From Nephrocerus scutellatus (taxonomy: Eukaryota > Arthropoda > Insecta > Diptera > Pipunculidae): a stretch of DNA of 64,000 bases. This document shows positions 10,873 to 20,213 of this stretch, one piece after another. The first letter of the stretch is position 1. Each line of letters opens with the position of its first letter. The stretch spans positions 52,998,019 through 53,062,018 of the forward strand of contig OX352761.1 in the NCBI GenBank assembly GCA_947095585.1, written 5' to 3'. Position numbers and translations under genes: made by a program. The notes beneath the pieces are model-generated. The model was not told where the DNA came from. It did not search any database and saw only the letters and a list, made by a program, of their open reading frames with translations.

Positions 10873-13872
10873 ATGACGACTTTTGGCTATTGTACCCGGA
10901 CTAAGATTGGTTTCTGGAATGTGAGGACGCTCCTTGACTCTGGAAGTGAAGGACCTCATAATGCCAGATTTCTTCAACTGGAACGTGAGTTTCTTCGATA
11001 TAATTTGGACATACTGGGAGTGAGTGAAGTAAGATGGTTCGACGCGGGAGAGTACCAATCCCCAACGTGTAACACTGTGCTACTCTACTCTGGCAAACCC
11101 TCCGGCAGTACTCGTGAATCTGGAGTGGGTCTGCTGCTAACGCCAACAGCACGTAGAGGCCTAATTTCCTGGCACCCGCATAGTGATAGGATCATATCGG
11201 CCAGATTTCGGACTAGAGTACGGCGCGTCACGATCATACAGTGCTACGCCCCAACGAATCCCTCGACTGAGGATGAAAAGGACAACTTCTACAATCAACT
11301 AAACGCAGTATTCAACGCAACGCCGAACGGAGATATCGTCATCGTTATGGGGGATTTGAATGCCAAGGTTGGCAACGACAATGAAGGACTCAAGCATGTG
11401 ATTGGGAAGCACGGCCTCGGCGAACGAAATGACAATGGTGAAAGATTTGTTGATTTCTGCAACACCAACAACCTTGTTATAGGAGGCACCATGTTTGAGC
11501 ATAAGACTTGCCACAAGGTCAGCTGGGTGTCAACTGACAGGCAATCATCATCCAACCAAATCGACCATGTGGCGATCAGCAGACGTTTTAGGAGCTGTCT
11601 GTTAGACGTCCGAAACAGACGAGGAGCCGACATGGGTATGGTACGTGATCATCACCTTATGGTAGCTACTGTCCAGTTACGTACTGCATCAGTTCATAGA
11701 ATCCGCAATATCATCCGAATGCCTAGGTATAACATCGACCGGCTAAAGATCCCCTCAGTACGCCAACAATTAAGGGATCATTTATCGCAAGGAGTGGAAG
11801 CAATCAGCAGCTCACTGCCGACAACCATCCAGGAACATTGGAAGGCTGTGAAAAATGTTTTCACATCTGGAGCGGAAAGTATTGTTGGTAGAAGCCAGGC
11901 AAGGCACAGCATGTGGCTTACCGAAGATACCTGGAGGCGGATTGAAGAACGTAAACTACTTAAAGCTCGTATTGTAGATATCCCAGCAGTAGCGAGGAGC
12001 GAGCTAGAGTCCATGTATCGAAGAAAAATGAGAGAAGTGCAGCGTAGTGTAAGACGTGACAAGCGTAACTATATTAACAATCTGGCCTCAGAAGCAGAGG
12101 AAGCAGCGAGCCGGTGCGATAGCAGAACCGTTTACAGAATCACCAAAGAGCTGACAGGTGGTCACCGCTCTAGCCAACATCCGGTGAAAGGCCTAGATGG
12201 TACCGTACTCGTTTCAGATGAGGATCAGCTCAAGCGATGGAAGGAGCATTTCTCTACGGTCCTTAACCGTGTATTTGCTAACGATATGCACCTAAATCAA
12301 GCGGAAATGCCGGAAGTAACAATTTCCCGAATTCGCACCTCAACTCCCAGTAAAGACGAGATCGCTACCGCGATTAACGCATTAAAGAACAACAAGTCGG
12401 TAGGACTAGATGGTATACCCGCAGAGCTTCTGCGTGCAGCTCCAACGACATCAGCAGAGCTTTTATATCCTCTTGTAGAGAGAGCTTGGGAGGTAGAAAG
12501 TTTCCCCGAAGAGTGGAAGAAGGGAATGATTGTCAAGCTCCCTAAAAAAGGTAGTCTTATGGAGTGCGAAAACTGGAGAGGCATTTGCGTTCTCCCTGCA
12601 GTTGCAAAAGTAATAGCCAAAGTAGTACTTGAACGTATTAAGGAACATCTGGAAGATACACTCGATGCCGAACAAGCAGGTTTCCGCACTGGATCCTCCT
12701 GTGTAGACCACATAAACACCCTGCGGATCATTATTGAACAGTGCGTTGAATTCCGGTCACCACTGCACCTGCTGTTCATCGATTTTGAGAAGGCGTTTGA
12801 CAGTGTCAACAGACAGTTTATCTGGCTCGCCTTGCGCAGGAGAGGTATACCCGATAAACTAATAGCTATTATTAAAGCAACCTATGATGGCTCTAAATGT
12901 CATGTGCTGCATAGAGGAAAGCTGTCAGAGGAATTCGAGATCCTAAGTGGGGTACGACAAGGTTGCATTCTATCGCCGATACTTTTTTTGTTGGTGATTA
13001 GCGATGTACTTCGCGCAGCTTTATCTACTGGAAACGGAGGAATTCGTTGGACTCTTACATCTCAACTCAAACATCTGGATTACGCTGACGACGTTTGTTT
13101 ACTCTCACATAGAATTATGGAGCTGCACCAAATGACAACAAATGTGGAGAGGGAGGCAAATGTTGCGGGTTTGAAGATTAATACTGCCAAAACCAAAATC
13201 ATCAACCTCGGCACTAACTCAGTTACTCATGTTAACATTGCTGGACAGCCGGTAGAGAGAGTAGAGAGTTTCCAATATCTTGGGAGTATTGTCTCGACCG
13301 AAGGTGGAACCGAACAGGACATTGCCAACCGAATCGGCAAAGCAAAATCGGTGTTTGGAATGATGTCCATGATATGGCGAAGCAATGCGATCAGCTTAAA
13401 CACCAAGCTGCGACTGTTCCGCTCAAATGTTGAATCTGTGCTGTTGTATGGGTGCAGCACTTGGAAGGTGACCGCTACTATCACAAAAAGATTACAAACA
13501 TTTGTAAATAGGTGCCTACGGAACATCATAAGGGTTTTCTGGCCTAACCGTATCTCTAACGAACATCTTTACCAGAGAACGGGTCAGGAACCAATAGGCA
13601 CAACCATACAGCGACGGAAGTGGCAGTGGATTGGTCATACACTCCGAAAAGGCGACAGTTCCATAGCAAACTACGCAATGCAATGGAACCCGTTATCTCA
13701 GGATGGTAGAAGAACGGGTCGTCCGAGAAATACATGGCGCAGAACAGTTGAGGAGGAGGCACGGCAATTGGGGAAGAGTTGGAGAGAGCTGAAGCTCATT
13801 GCCAGGAACCGCACGCGATGGCGCGTAGGCGTAGTAGAGGCCCTAGGACCCATAAGGGGATACAGGACATAA
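10873..13872 (+). CDS. RTE-like endonuclease-reverse transcriptase, 999 aa, intact
   Basis: One uninterrupted frame encodes an apurinic-like endonuclease followed by a reverse transcriptase, the two activities needed for target-primed reverse transcription in the nucleus. Endonuclease hallmarks are N16 (FWNVRT), E52 (SEVRW), D161 and N163 (MGDLNAK), the SNQIDH segment, and D259-H260 (RDHHL). RT hallmarks are D637 and D643 (DFEKAFD), the SGVRQGCILSP segment, and YADD at 737-740. The C-terminus has a WQWIGHTLRKG motif and a GRPRNTWRR motif, seen in RTE-type proteins. All catalytic residues I can check are present. The start is the ATG overlapping a short upstream stop. Antisense frames here are shadows. 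Clade assignment rests on pattern memory and needs a phylogeny. Confidence 0.93.
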   Translation: MTTFGYCTRTKIGFWNVRTLLDSGSEGPHNARFLQLEREFLRYNLDILGVSEVRWFDAGEYQSPTCNTVLLYSGKPSGSTRESGVGLLLTPTARRGLISWHPHSDRIISARFRTRVRRVTIIQCYAPTNPSTEDEKDNFYNQLNAVFNATPNGDIVIVMGDLNAKVGNDNEGLKHVIGKHGLGERNDNGERFVDFCNTNNLVIGGTMFEHKTCHKVSWVSTDRQSSSNQIDHVAISRRFRSCLLDVRNRRGADMGMVRDHHLMVATVQLRTASVHRIRNIIRMPRYNIDRLKIPSVRQQLRDHLSQGVEAISSSLPTTIQEHWKAVKNVFTSGAESIVGRSQARHSMWLTEDTWRRIEERKLLKARIVDIPAVARSELESMYRRKMREVQRSVRRDKRNYINNLASEAEEAASRCDSRTVYRITKELTGGHRSSQHPVKGLDGTVLVSDEDQLKRWKEHFSTVLNRVFANDMHLNQAEMPEVTISRIRTSTPSKDEIATAINALKNNKSVGLDGIPAELLRAAPTTSAELLYPLVERAWEVESFPEEWKKGMIVKLPKKGSLMECENWRGICVLPAVAKVIAKVVLERIKEHLEDTLDAEQAGFRTGSSCVDHINTLRIIIEQCVEFRSPLHLLFIDFEKAFDSVNRQFIWLALRRRGIPDKLIAIIKATYDGSKCHVLHRGKLSEEFEILSGVRQGCILSPILFLLVISDVLRAALSTGNGGIRWTLTSQLKHLDYADDVCLLSHRIMELHQMTTNVEREANVAGLKINTAKTKIINLGTNSVTHVNIAGQPVERVESFQYLGSIVSTEGGTEQDIANRIGKAKSVFGMMSMIWRSNAISLNTKLRLFRSNVESVLLYGCSTWKVTATITKRLQTFVNRCLRNIIRVFWPNRISNEHLYQRTGQEPIGTTIQRRKWQWIGHTLRKGDSSIANYAMQWNPLSQDGRRTGRPRNTWRRTVEEEARQLGKSWRELKLIARNRTRWRVGVVEALGPIRGYRT

Positions 13873-13885
13873 AGAAAAAGAAAAG

Positions 13886-13897
13886 AGGCCCCGGGGT
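13886..13897 (+). repeat. Target-site duplication, right copy (RTE-like)
   Basis: Second copy of aggccccggggt, identical to 10587-10598. After it the U3 sequence resumes (caaggggccccataaagttt) exactly as in U1 at about 5043. Confidence 0.93.
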
Positions 13898-15812
13898 CAA
13901 GGGGCCCCATAAAGTTTTTTTTAAAAAAATTAACCCGATTTTTAAATACACATGTGTATCTCCGATGTACAAAATTATTTGTAAAATGTATGGAGTGGTG
14001 GGCCCGGGGCCCGAGGGGTGCCTATGTAATTTTTAAATTCTCTATATTAACTTCGCTTGCCCGTGGCACATCTGGTTGTCGGTCGATCGGTCGGTCAGTT
14101 TGTCGTGGAATCTTGCGATCAATTTTTAACCCACTTCCCAAAGTCCGATTTCATTGAAATTTTGCAAACATGTGTATTTTTAAAAATTAGCCCGATATTC
14201 TATACATTTTATACAAATGTGTATCTCCGATGGACAACACTTTTTGCAAAAATTATGGTGGCCCCGAGGTCGTGGGGCACCATAAAAATGTTTCAAAAAA
14301 ATTAACCCGATTTTCCTAAAATTTTATACAGATGTGTATCTATGTGTATTTATATGTGAGCCCCTCAGCTCTTTGAACCGATCACTTCCAAATTTTTGTA
14401 AAAAGTGTTTTCACCGGAGTCAATCAGCCAACGACACATGGATAGCGATAATTTATCAATATAGATAACTTACAAAAAATAATAGGAGCCCCCTAACCAA
14501 AGTGTCGGACCTTTCCAAAAAATTCATAAAAACATGATATTTGTAAAAATAATTCGTATAGTGACCTCTTAACCCAGGAGTCTGACCACTTCCACAATTT
14601 GACGAAAATCTGTTCATTATGGCATAAAACAACTATGCAAAGTTAGAACGCGATCGGTTGGGGTTTGACAGTCTTTAGGGAACTTAAATAAATAAAACTT
14701 TTTAATTTTTATTGAAATTTTTTAATTTTTTTATACATAGAATCATTGCCTAAGGCGCGTGTAATGCATGGAAAAGTGGAACTGGTATATATCTGCTTCT
14801 ACTAGTCAGAATTTGATGAAACTTGTTTTAAAAGAATTGCTTAGCGCTCGGCTTGCGATGACGTAATTTGTGACGCGTGTTATATATGAAAATCTATTCT
14901 TAAGGAGTAAACTCCAGTCGCGCTTCGGAGCTAACACGACCCTTTTTTTAAAAAAAATGTCTTGAATTTTTTTAAACAAGCCCGGGGTCTCCACAATTTT
15001 TACAAAAAGTGTTGTCCATCGGAGATACACATGTGTATGTGGCCCTGAGGACCGAGGGGCCCCAAATTTTAATAGAAAGTTTTGTCTTCGGATATACACA
15101 TGTGTGCAAAATTTCAATAAAATCGGGCTTTGGAAAGAGGGTTAAAAATTGATCGCAAGATTTCACGACAAACAGACCGACCGACCGACCGACCGATAGA
15201 CAGACGTGCTACAGGCAAGCGAATTTAAAAATTGAAATTTTGCTTGCAAATTCTCTGATCGGAGATTCGATTTTGCGGTGAAATTCCCCATTTGGTGAAA
15301 ACATAGCAGCCACAGCGCACGGCTAGTGCGACGTACACACAGCGACGTACGAAGTAAAACTAAAATTCTCTCTTTTGAGTTTAGTTAAGCTGTAAAGCAG
15401 TTGAGTGCGTAACCGGTTCTTCATATACTCGTAATATTGTACAAAACACAAATTAAGAATGCACTCATACAACTGAGTGGACAACACATTTCAATTGCGG
15501 AATCATTCAGTTTTGTATAAAAATATTTGCTCTACTTCCTCTTGATATCTCTATACTCTATGCTACAACACAACAACAAAACAAGCACAATCGTAAAGCA
15601 AGCATCTGATGCCGCTAAATGGAAAAATTTGTATGGAAGCCCCCCGATCCTGCTGCCCGATCTCTCTGAAATTTAATAGAAAGTATTGTCTCCGGAAATA
15701 GACATGTGCGCAAAATTTCAATAAAATCTGGATTTGGGAAGTGGGTTAAAAATTGATCAGAAAATCTGACCAGCCAGCCACGGGTACGCGAAGTTAATAT
15801 AGAGAATTTAAA
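13898..15812. mobile_element. Inverted-module repeat cluster in U3 (right part)
   Basis: This continues the cluster interrupted by the RTE-like element. A forward terminal motif lies at about 14040 (tctatattaacttcgcttgc), an inverted truncated copy with (CCGA)n near 15150-15235, and an inverted intact motif at about 15782-15812. It is collinear with U1 5043-6998 and differs by scattered substitutions and one deletion near 15604 (loss of the gcagcgctgcttacagcgca region found at 6730 in U1). It contains no protein-coding frame. Confidence 0.65.
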
Positions 15813-15907
15813 AACCACATTTTACTTTGCAAACGTTTGGCTAAAGAAAGTCGATAGCGATGCGTAGATTGAGTATTTTTTCAGTTTTTTCAGGGATAGT
15901 AACCCCT

Positions 15908-16374
15908 ATGATAGGCACTACTGCTGCTGTCTTTCGCCATTCGCCTCGTCACTTCACCATCACCACAGCGACCACACGCCTAGTTGACTCAGCAATTGAT
16001 ACCAAGCATAAGCCTTGGCTATCCACGTCCACACAACTGCAACTCCGCACATTCCAGCTACTATCAGTATCACCTTCCTCCAATTTGTCATCGTCGTATT
16101 GGGTGATTTGTGCTGACGGTGTCACCCTTTTATTTATAATTGCCTCGGCGTATTATGTTGACGTTGCTATTCTCTGTGTGTTTATTCGTTTAATCGTCTC
16201 AGATGGCATTACTTTGTGTTTATTTGGATATTCGTCTCAGATGGCATTACTTTTCTTGCCGTATAATCTAATTGGAATGTGGCGAGTCGATGGCAACGAC
16301 TGCGATCGCGGCAGCACAGTAGTGCTGTGTTGACAAATACATTATTTCCAACTGGTGCTTATCTATATTCTACA
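15908..16374 (-). repeat. Probable 3' LTR of the gypsy element
   Basis: On the minus strand this follows the end of the integrase ORF (stop at 16403). A purine-containing stretch (accaagatggccgag) precedes tgtagaatatag, a plausible LTR start at 16374. An internal direct repeat, gtctcagatggcattact, occurs at about 16196 and 16234. The far end at 15908 abuts U3 sequence. With only one LTR present the limits cannot be confirmed, and the outer end may be truncated. Confidence 0.5.
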
Positions 16375-16402
16375 CTCGGCCATCTTGGTCTTACGACTGC
16401 CC

Positions 16403-16831
16403 TCAGTCGAATCTTGAACACTCCATCTCGTCTTCTTCTTCAGGGTCACTGTCACCATTTGTGGCCCATGGCTTCATGCAGTCGGCTGCTGTTGATGTTG
16501 TTTTCGGGCCTTCATGCTGCCCCACCTTTCGGACGTCATACCTATCTCTCCCTTTTACTTTCGTCACCTCATATGGTCCGAAGTACTTCATGTGTAGCTT
16601 CAGCCCTGCACCAAACTGAGTCCTCATTATAGCGACCAGGTCGCCCACTCTGTATGATCTGGATGTCTTCCTCTTTCTATCGTAGGTCCTCCTATTTTCC
16701 TCTTGTACTTTGGCGATCTGTTGTTTAGCGGCTTGCCTTATTTCGTATCGCCCATTTTCGAAGTTGTCCCTCATCACTTCCTCCAGTAGTGCTCGCAGCT
16801 CATGGCTACCTTCCTTTAATGATTGTCCCAA
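16403..16831 (-). pseudogene. Gypsy integrase C-terminal domain, frame-shifted
   Basis: The frame of about 140 residues carries the integrase C-terminal features YRVGDLVAIMRTQFG and KYFGPYEVTKVKGRD, ends in TAADCMKPW and then an acidic tail. It overlaps the upstream integrase frame by about 25 bp, so the two were one ORF before a frameshift near 16806-16831. Antisense open frames here are not credible. Confidence 0.85.
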
Positions 16832-17957
16832 ACATGAGTTGGAACGGACTGCGCTGGGTGCTTCGGGATACGGTCGAGTTCATAACACTTTGAACCCTAC
16901 TTACATGTTTGTGCCACTTCCTGGGATCATCCACCGACAATTTTGTGAGGATCTCAATGATGATCCTGTTCATTCGTTCCACCTGACCGTTGCCCCTCGG
17001 TACTCCAGTTGTGGTTAGAATGTGCTGAATGTTGTTGGATTTGCAAAACTCCTTAAATGCAGTAGCGGTAAAGGCTGCTCCTCTGTCTGAAACGATTCGG
17101 ACCGGTTGGCCGAAAACCTCACTCTGCAACTCCAGCTTCTTCACTACTTCATCACACTTGGTGCTCCTTACGGGGTAGATCCAGGTGAACTTCGAGAACG
17201 CATCGACAACTACAAAAAGATAGTTGTAAAATTTATTAGTGGATGGGAGGGGTCCCAAATGATCGACGTGGTAAGTATGAAGTGGTACGTCGCCCTTCTC
17301 GATCGGGTGTAGCAACCCTTCCGCTTTTGCACTCCTCTTCGCGGCCAAGATGCAAGCAAAACAGTTAGCCAGGACGCCTTCGACGCATCTGCCCAACTTA
17401 GGGATGAAGTAGTCCTGCTTGCAAATAGCCTCCACCTTTCGTGCACCGATATGACCCTGTTCGTGGATCCCTCTCAATATTTCTTTCTGCATGGACTTCG
17501 GAACTACGAGCACATGTGCTCCATCTTCAAACTTGTAGAGGACGTCATTTCTCAACTCATAGTCTTTGTAGTTCCCTGTTGCTGCCAGGATTTCCATCAC
17601 CAACTGGCAATACTCGTCTTTGCCTTGCGCTACTTTGATTTTATGCAGGATGCTCTCTTCGTTTTTTATCACCGCTGGGTACCTACTCAGCGCATCAACA
17701 TGCCGCATCGCCGTTCCCGCCCGGTGTACCACCTTCCTGTTGTATTCTTGGAGCATGATGGCCCACCTAGCTACCCTCGGACAGAGGTCTTTCTTGGTCA
17801 TCGTTGCTTGAAATGCCTTGCAGTCAGTAGCCACAGTGAAGTAAATCCCCAACAAGTATACACGCAGCTTCTGAAGACACTTCATGATGGCTAACACTTC
17901 TAGTTCGTAGCTTGTATAATTCTTTTCATGTTGTATTCTTGGAGCATGATGGCCCAC
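16806..17957 (-). pseudogene. Gypsy RNase H end and integrase core
   Basis: The frame opens in the duplicated RNase H segment (TSYELEVLAIM), then reads into a zinc-binding HHCC region (HEQGHIGARK ... CVEGVLANCFAC) and the integrase core. The catalytic triad is visible as D in YHVDHLG, D in VSDRGAAF and E in GNGQVERMN. All three acidic residues are kept. The N-terminus is artificial: it reads out of the second copy of a 191-bp duplication in the wrong phase. It stops near the FQLMFG motif, where the frame shifts to the C-terminal domain. Confidence 0.88.
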
Positions 17958-18119
17958 CTAGCTACCCTCGGACAGAGGTCTTTCTTCGTCATCGTTGCTT
18001 GAAATGCCTTGCAGTCAGTAGCCACAGTGAAGTAAATCCCCAACAAGTATACACGCAGCTTCTGAAGACACTTCATGATGGCTAACACTTCTAGTTCGTA
18101 GCTTGTATAATTCTTTTCT
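17738..18119 (-). repeat. 191-bp tandem duplication within gypsy RNase H
   Basis: The block starting tgttgtattcttggagcatg occurs at 17738 and again at 17929, and both copies run to the cttgtataattctttt end. The offset is 191 bp, not a multiple of three, so the duplication itself breaks the polyprotein frame. It encodes about 60 residues of RNase H (VATDCKAFQATMTKKD) twice. Confidence 0.93.
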
Positions 18120-18346
18120 GATGCCGCCGTCTTAAAACTTAGATAGAAAACTGGATGGAATTCGTTGTCCTCGTGTTTCTGCAGCAATACTCCCCCATAT
18201 CCGATCAAACTCGCGTCCGTATGAAGCTCGGTCTGCAAAGCAGGATTGAACAATTTTAACACTGGTTCCTTACACAGACATGACATCAGTGTGTTGATCG
18301 CAGTTTCCTGTTCTTCTCCAATGACAAATTTTGCTGATTTGCACAA
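17900..18346 (-). pseudogene. Gypsy RNase H domain
   Basis: This frame carries the RNase H features of a gypsy polyprotein: LHTDASLIGYGGVLLQ with the catalytic D, the TSYELEVLAIM segment with E, and TVATDCKAF with D. It ends shortly after entering the 191-bp duplication. The upstream linker (EEQETAINTLMSCLCKEPVL) is normal for the family. Confidence 0.85.
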
Positions 18347-18531
18347 CAGGTCTGAAAGCGGCTTGGCGATTTGTGAGTACCCGGGACGAACTTTCGAAAA
18401 AATCCTGTCAATCCAAGAAAACTCTGGATTTGTTTTACATTGCCTGGTATCGGGAACCTCTGCACAGCCTTTAACTTTTCTATCGATGGTTTAATACTTC
18501 CGTTCTCCACTATGTGTCCTAAGAACTCCAC
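18286..18531 (-). pseudogene. Gypsy RT thumb and connection fragment
   Basis: A short frame carries FLGHIVENGSIKPS, then IPGNVKQIQSFLGLTGFFRKFV, the typical thumb/connection region that follows the RT palm. It lies between the RT frame and the RNase H frame and is separated from each by a frame break. Confidence 0.85.
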
Positions 18532-18549
18532 AGATCTGCTCAGGAAGTT

Positions 18550-19036
18550 TCATTTTTCCCACTTAATCACCAACCCGTAGTCTGCTGCCACTTCTAACAC
18601 GCCGTCCAGCTTCTCCAACGCCTCCTCCTCGTCTTTGCCATAGATTATGATGTCGTCTACGTACAGTAATAAGTATCCCTTCAGAACCAAGTGTCGGAAT
18701 ATTTGGTTGATGAATCGCTGGAACGTGGCTGGTGAATTGCACAAGCCAAAGGGGACTCTACGAAATTCAAACTGGTCGTCTGGTGTTACGAACGCCGTAT
18801 ATTTCCTGCTGCTCTCTGCAACGTCTACATGAAAAAATCCGTTCCTGAGATCCAAGGTTATGAACATCTTTGCGTCGTGTAACTGCTCTAACACATCCTC
18901 CATTACAGTCATTGGGTAACGATTCTTCACCATCTTTGCATTCAGCTCCCTATAGTCCACACACAATCTGTGACTACCATCCTTCTTCTTGACGAGCACT
19001 ATCGGACTCGCGAATTCCGATCGACTGTCCTGGATT
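18550..19036 (-). pseudogene. Gypsy reverse transcriptase palm, 5'-truncated
   Basis: It begins near SEFASPIVLVKKKDGSHR and carries CVDYRELN, ITLDLRNGFFHVD (catalytic D), VPFGLCNSPATFQRF and the active-site YVDDIIIYG (YVDD at about 18652-18663). A stop follows VIKWEK at 18549. The open frame continues upstream to 19149 only because it reads through unrelated U4 sequence. Confidence 0.88.
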
Positions 19037-19903
19037 AAATTTAAGTAATAAAGAAATAAGAGTGCAAAAATACTGCAATGTAAAGAAAAAAATGTATATG
19101 GATTAAAAACAGATGTAATAAATGTAAAGAATATAATAAAATAAAACAATTTTTAACGAAAACAGTTTAGTAGAGATAAGTAATAGTAGTTGTACTAGTA
19201 ATTTAATAAATAGTAAATGACCAAACAGCGCCCGCATCAAAGCCGACCACATAAGTGACATCGAAGAAGTACAACCCACTAATGCAGAAACTGCCAAAGA
19301 CACGCACACACCAAAATCGCAACGCTCATAACGCTCCACAAGCTAGCGATTCCTTGGGAAATGCGACATCAGCCGATTTCACCCCATCATTTTGATCAGT
19401 AACCAAGTTAATGCGAGGTCAGCAAATCTCACCCCATCATTTATTAGTCATCGGACGCAATATTAATGCAGAGGAATCAAATTGCGACCACACACGATCG
19501 GATACGTAGTTTACCTTTTAGATAATAAGCTTTCTGTTATTTAGTCTTAGTTTGATGCTTGTTGATAAAAGATCTAGTAATCAGGAAATATATTTTTTTT
19601 AATCTTTTAAAATAAAAAGGTTTAACTTATAACTATATCGATTGTATTTTTTTCTCGGTATTTTTGAGTATCAAGATTATGTAGGATAATCTTAGCATGA
19701 TTATGATGATGATGATTATAATGATGATTATACGATTATATATTTATTATATACATGTAGTATAGGATTGTTAAATGAATGATAACAGAATGGTAATATA
19801 TTGATCATAGTCTAAAATATGAATATAATTGTACTTAAGTTACCAGAAGGTTACTTGAAGTATTAAATCAGCGTAAAAAAAAAACTTTTGAAACATATAA
19901 AAT

Positions 19904-19912
19904 TATAACCTG
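19904..19912 (-). promoter_or_regulatory. 5' splice site of the channel exon
   Basis: On the minus strand CAG|GTTATA matches the donor consensus moderately well. It splits a glycine codon (G|GN), consistent with an STG motif continued in the next exon. Confidence 0.72.
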
Positions 19913-20044
19913 TCGAATACTCAATGGTGCAGTCTGTAGTATAATTATTTGAAATGTCTAACTGCGGAAGCTCTATTTCGCTATTGACAACAAGCGGGTC
20001 AGTCATATTCCAGATAAAAACGAGGTCTTGAACAGTATGTGACA
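19910..20044 (-). CDS. Internal exon, Cys-loop ligand-gated chloride channel
   Basis: On the minus strand, a pyrimidine-rich tract and AG (tttattcttttcag) lead into a 135-bp open exon that ends ACAG before GTTATA, a good donor. The exon supplies two bases of one codon, 44 full codons and one base of the next. The peptide begins SHTVQDLVFIW, contains IELPQLDISNN and the first cysteine in YTTDCTIEYST, and is interrupted before the glycine. This matches the end of the extracellular domain of anion-selective Cys-loop receptors, where a second cysteine pair (YC...NTG.FTC in glycine and glutamate receptors) precedes transmembrane segment 1. Protein role by family: pentameric ligand-gated Cl- channel of the plasma membrane. 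The subtype (GluCl-, pHCl- or HisCl-like) is not resolved. Neighbouring exons are not visible. Confidence 0.82.
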
Positions 20045-20062
20045 CTGAAAAGAATAAATTGC
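20045..20062 (-). promoter_or_regulatory. 3' splice site of the channel exon
   Basis: On the minus strand the sequence gcaatttattcttttcag precedes the exon: a T-rich tract and CAG. It fixes the exon 5' edge at 20044. Confidence 0.75.
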
Positions 20063-20213
20063 ATTATTGGTATTTTTATTTTTTATTTTATGAATGCTAT
20101 CCTACTAAGTGATTTTGTTTCTAATAATACTAGTTGCATCATGTGAGCATTAGGGTAATAAGGAGAAGAAAAGAGATTATGTCTATTTGTCGTAGCTAAC
20201 AATCCTTCACTGC

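Larger units (their letters stand above)
10599..13885 (+). mobile_element. Full-length RTE-like non-LTR retrotransposon
   Basis: The 3.29-kb insertion is bounded by a 12-bp target duplication and inserted in plus orientation into U3. It has a 274-bp 5' leader, one long ORF (10873-13872) and a very short 3' tail of aaagaaaaagaaaag with no long poly(A). A single endonuclease-RT ORF of about 1000 residues with almost no 3' UTR fits the RTE group. The C-terminal region resembles RTE-type endonuclease-reverse transcriptase proteins. The open frame, the perfect target duplication and the clean ends suggest a young, possibly competent copy. Confidence 0.88.
9237..15909. repeat. Mosaic tandem unit U3, split by an RTE-like element
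   Basis: This is the third copy of the unit. The left part is 9237-10598 and the right part 13898-15909, separated by a retrotransposon with its target duplication. Without the insertion the length matches U1 (about 3.37 kb, lacking the last 75-80 bp). The right end stops abruptly at taacccctatg (15909), where gypsy sequence begins. In U1, U2 and U4 the sequence continues into aatgataaaattacgcc. Confidence 0.85.
15910..19036 (-). mobile_element. Ty3/gypsy retrotransposon, 5'-truncated
   Basis: The minus-strand order RT, RNase H, integrase, LTR is diagnostic of Ty3/gypsy. Gag, protease, the primer-binding site and the 5' LTR are missing: the element starts inside the RT at about 19036, joined directly to the aatttaagtaataaag start of U4. 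The neighbouring units lack 75-80 bp on that side, so one deletion probably removed the 5' part of the element together with flanking unit sequence. The coding region has several frame breaks and an internal duplication, so it is dead. Confidence 0.9.
19549..20213. other. Single-copy block (host intron with one exon)
   Basis: This is the only sequence of this length in the window, away from edges and linkers, that is neither repeated nor TE-like. It includes a GAT-rich simple repeat around 19696-19735 and AT-rich intron-like DNA. It carries one exon on the minus strand at 19910-20044. Confidence 0.7.

Noticed and set aside
10901..13910. Antisense open frames inside the RTE ORF
   Set aside because: They mirror the codon bias of the sense ORF, and the sense frame has clear endonuclease and RT motifs.
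15860..16632. Plus-strand frames of 157 and 117 codons
   Set aside because: They span the U3/gypsy joint and the LTR, opposite to the gypsy coding strand, and have no recognisable domain.
17451..17894. Plus-strand frame of 147 codons
   Set aside because: It is the antisense of the gypsy integrase and RNase H region.
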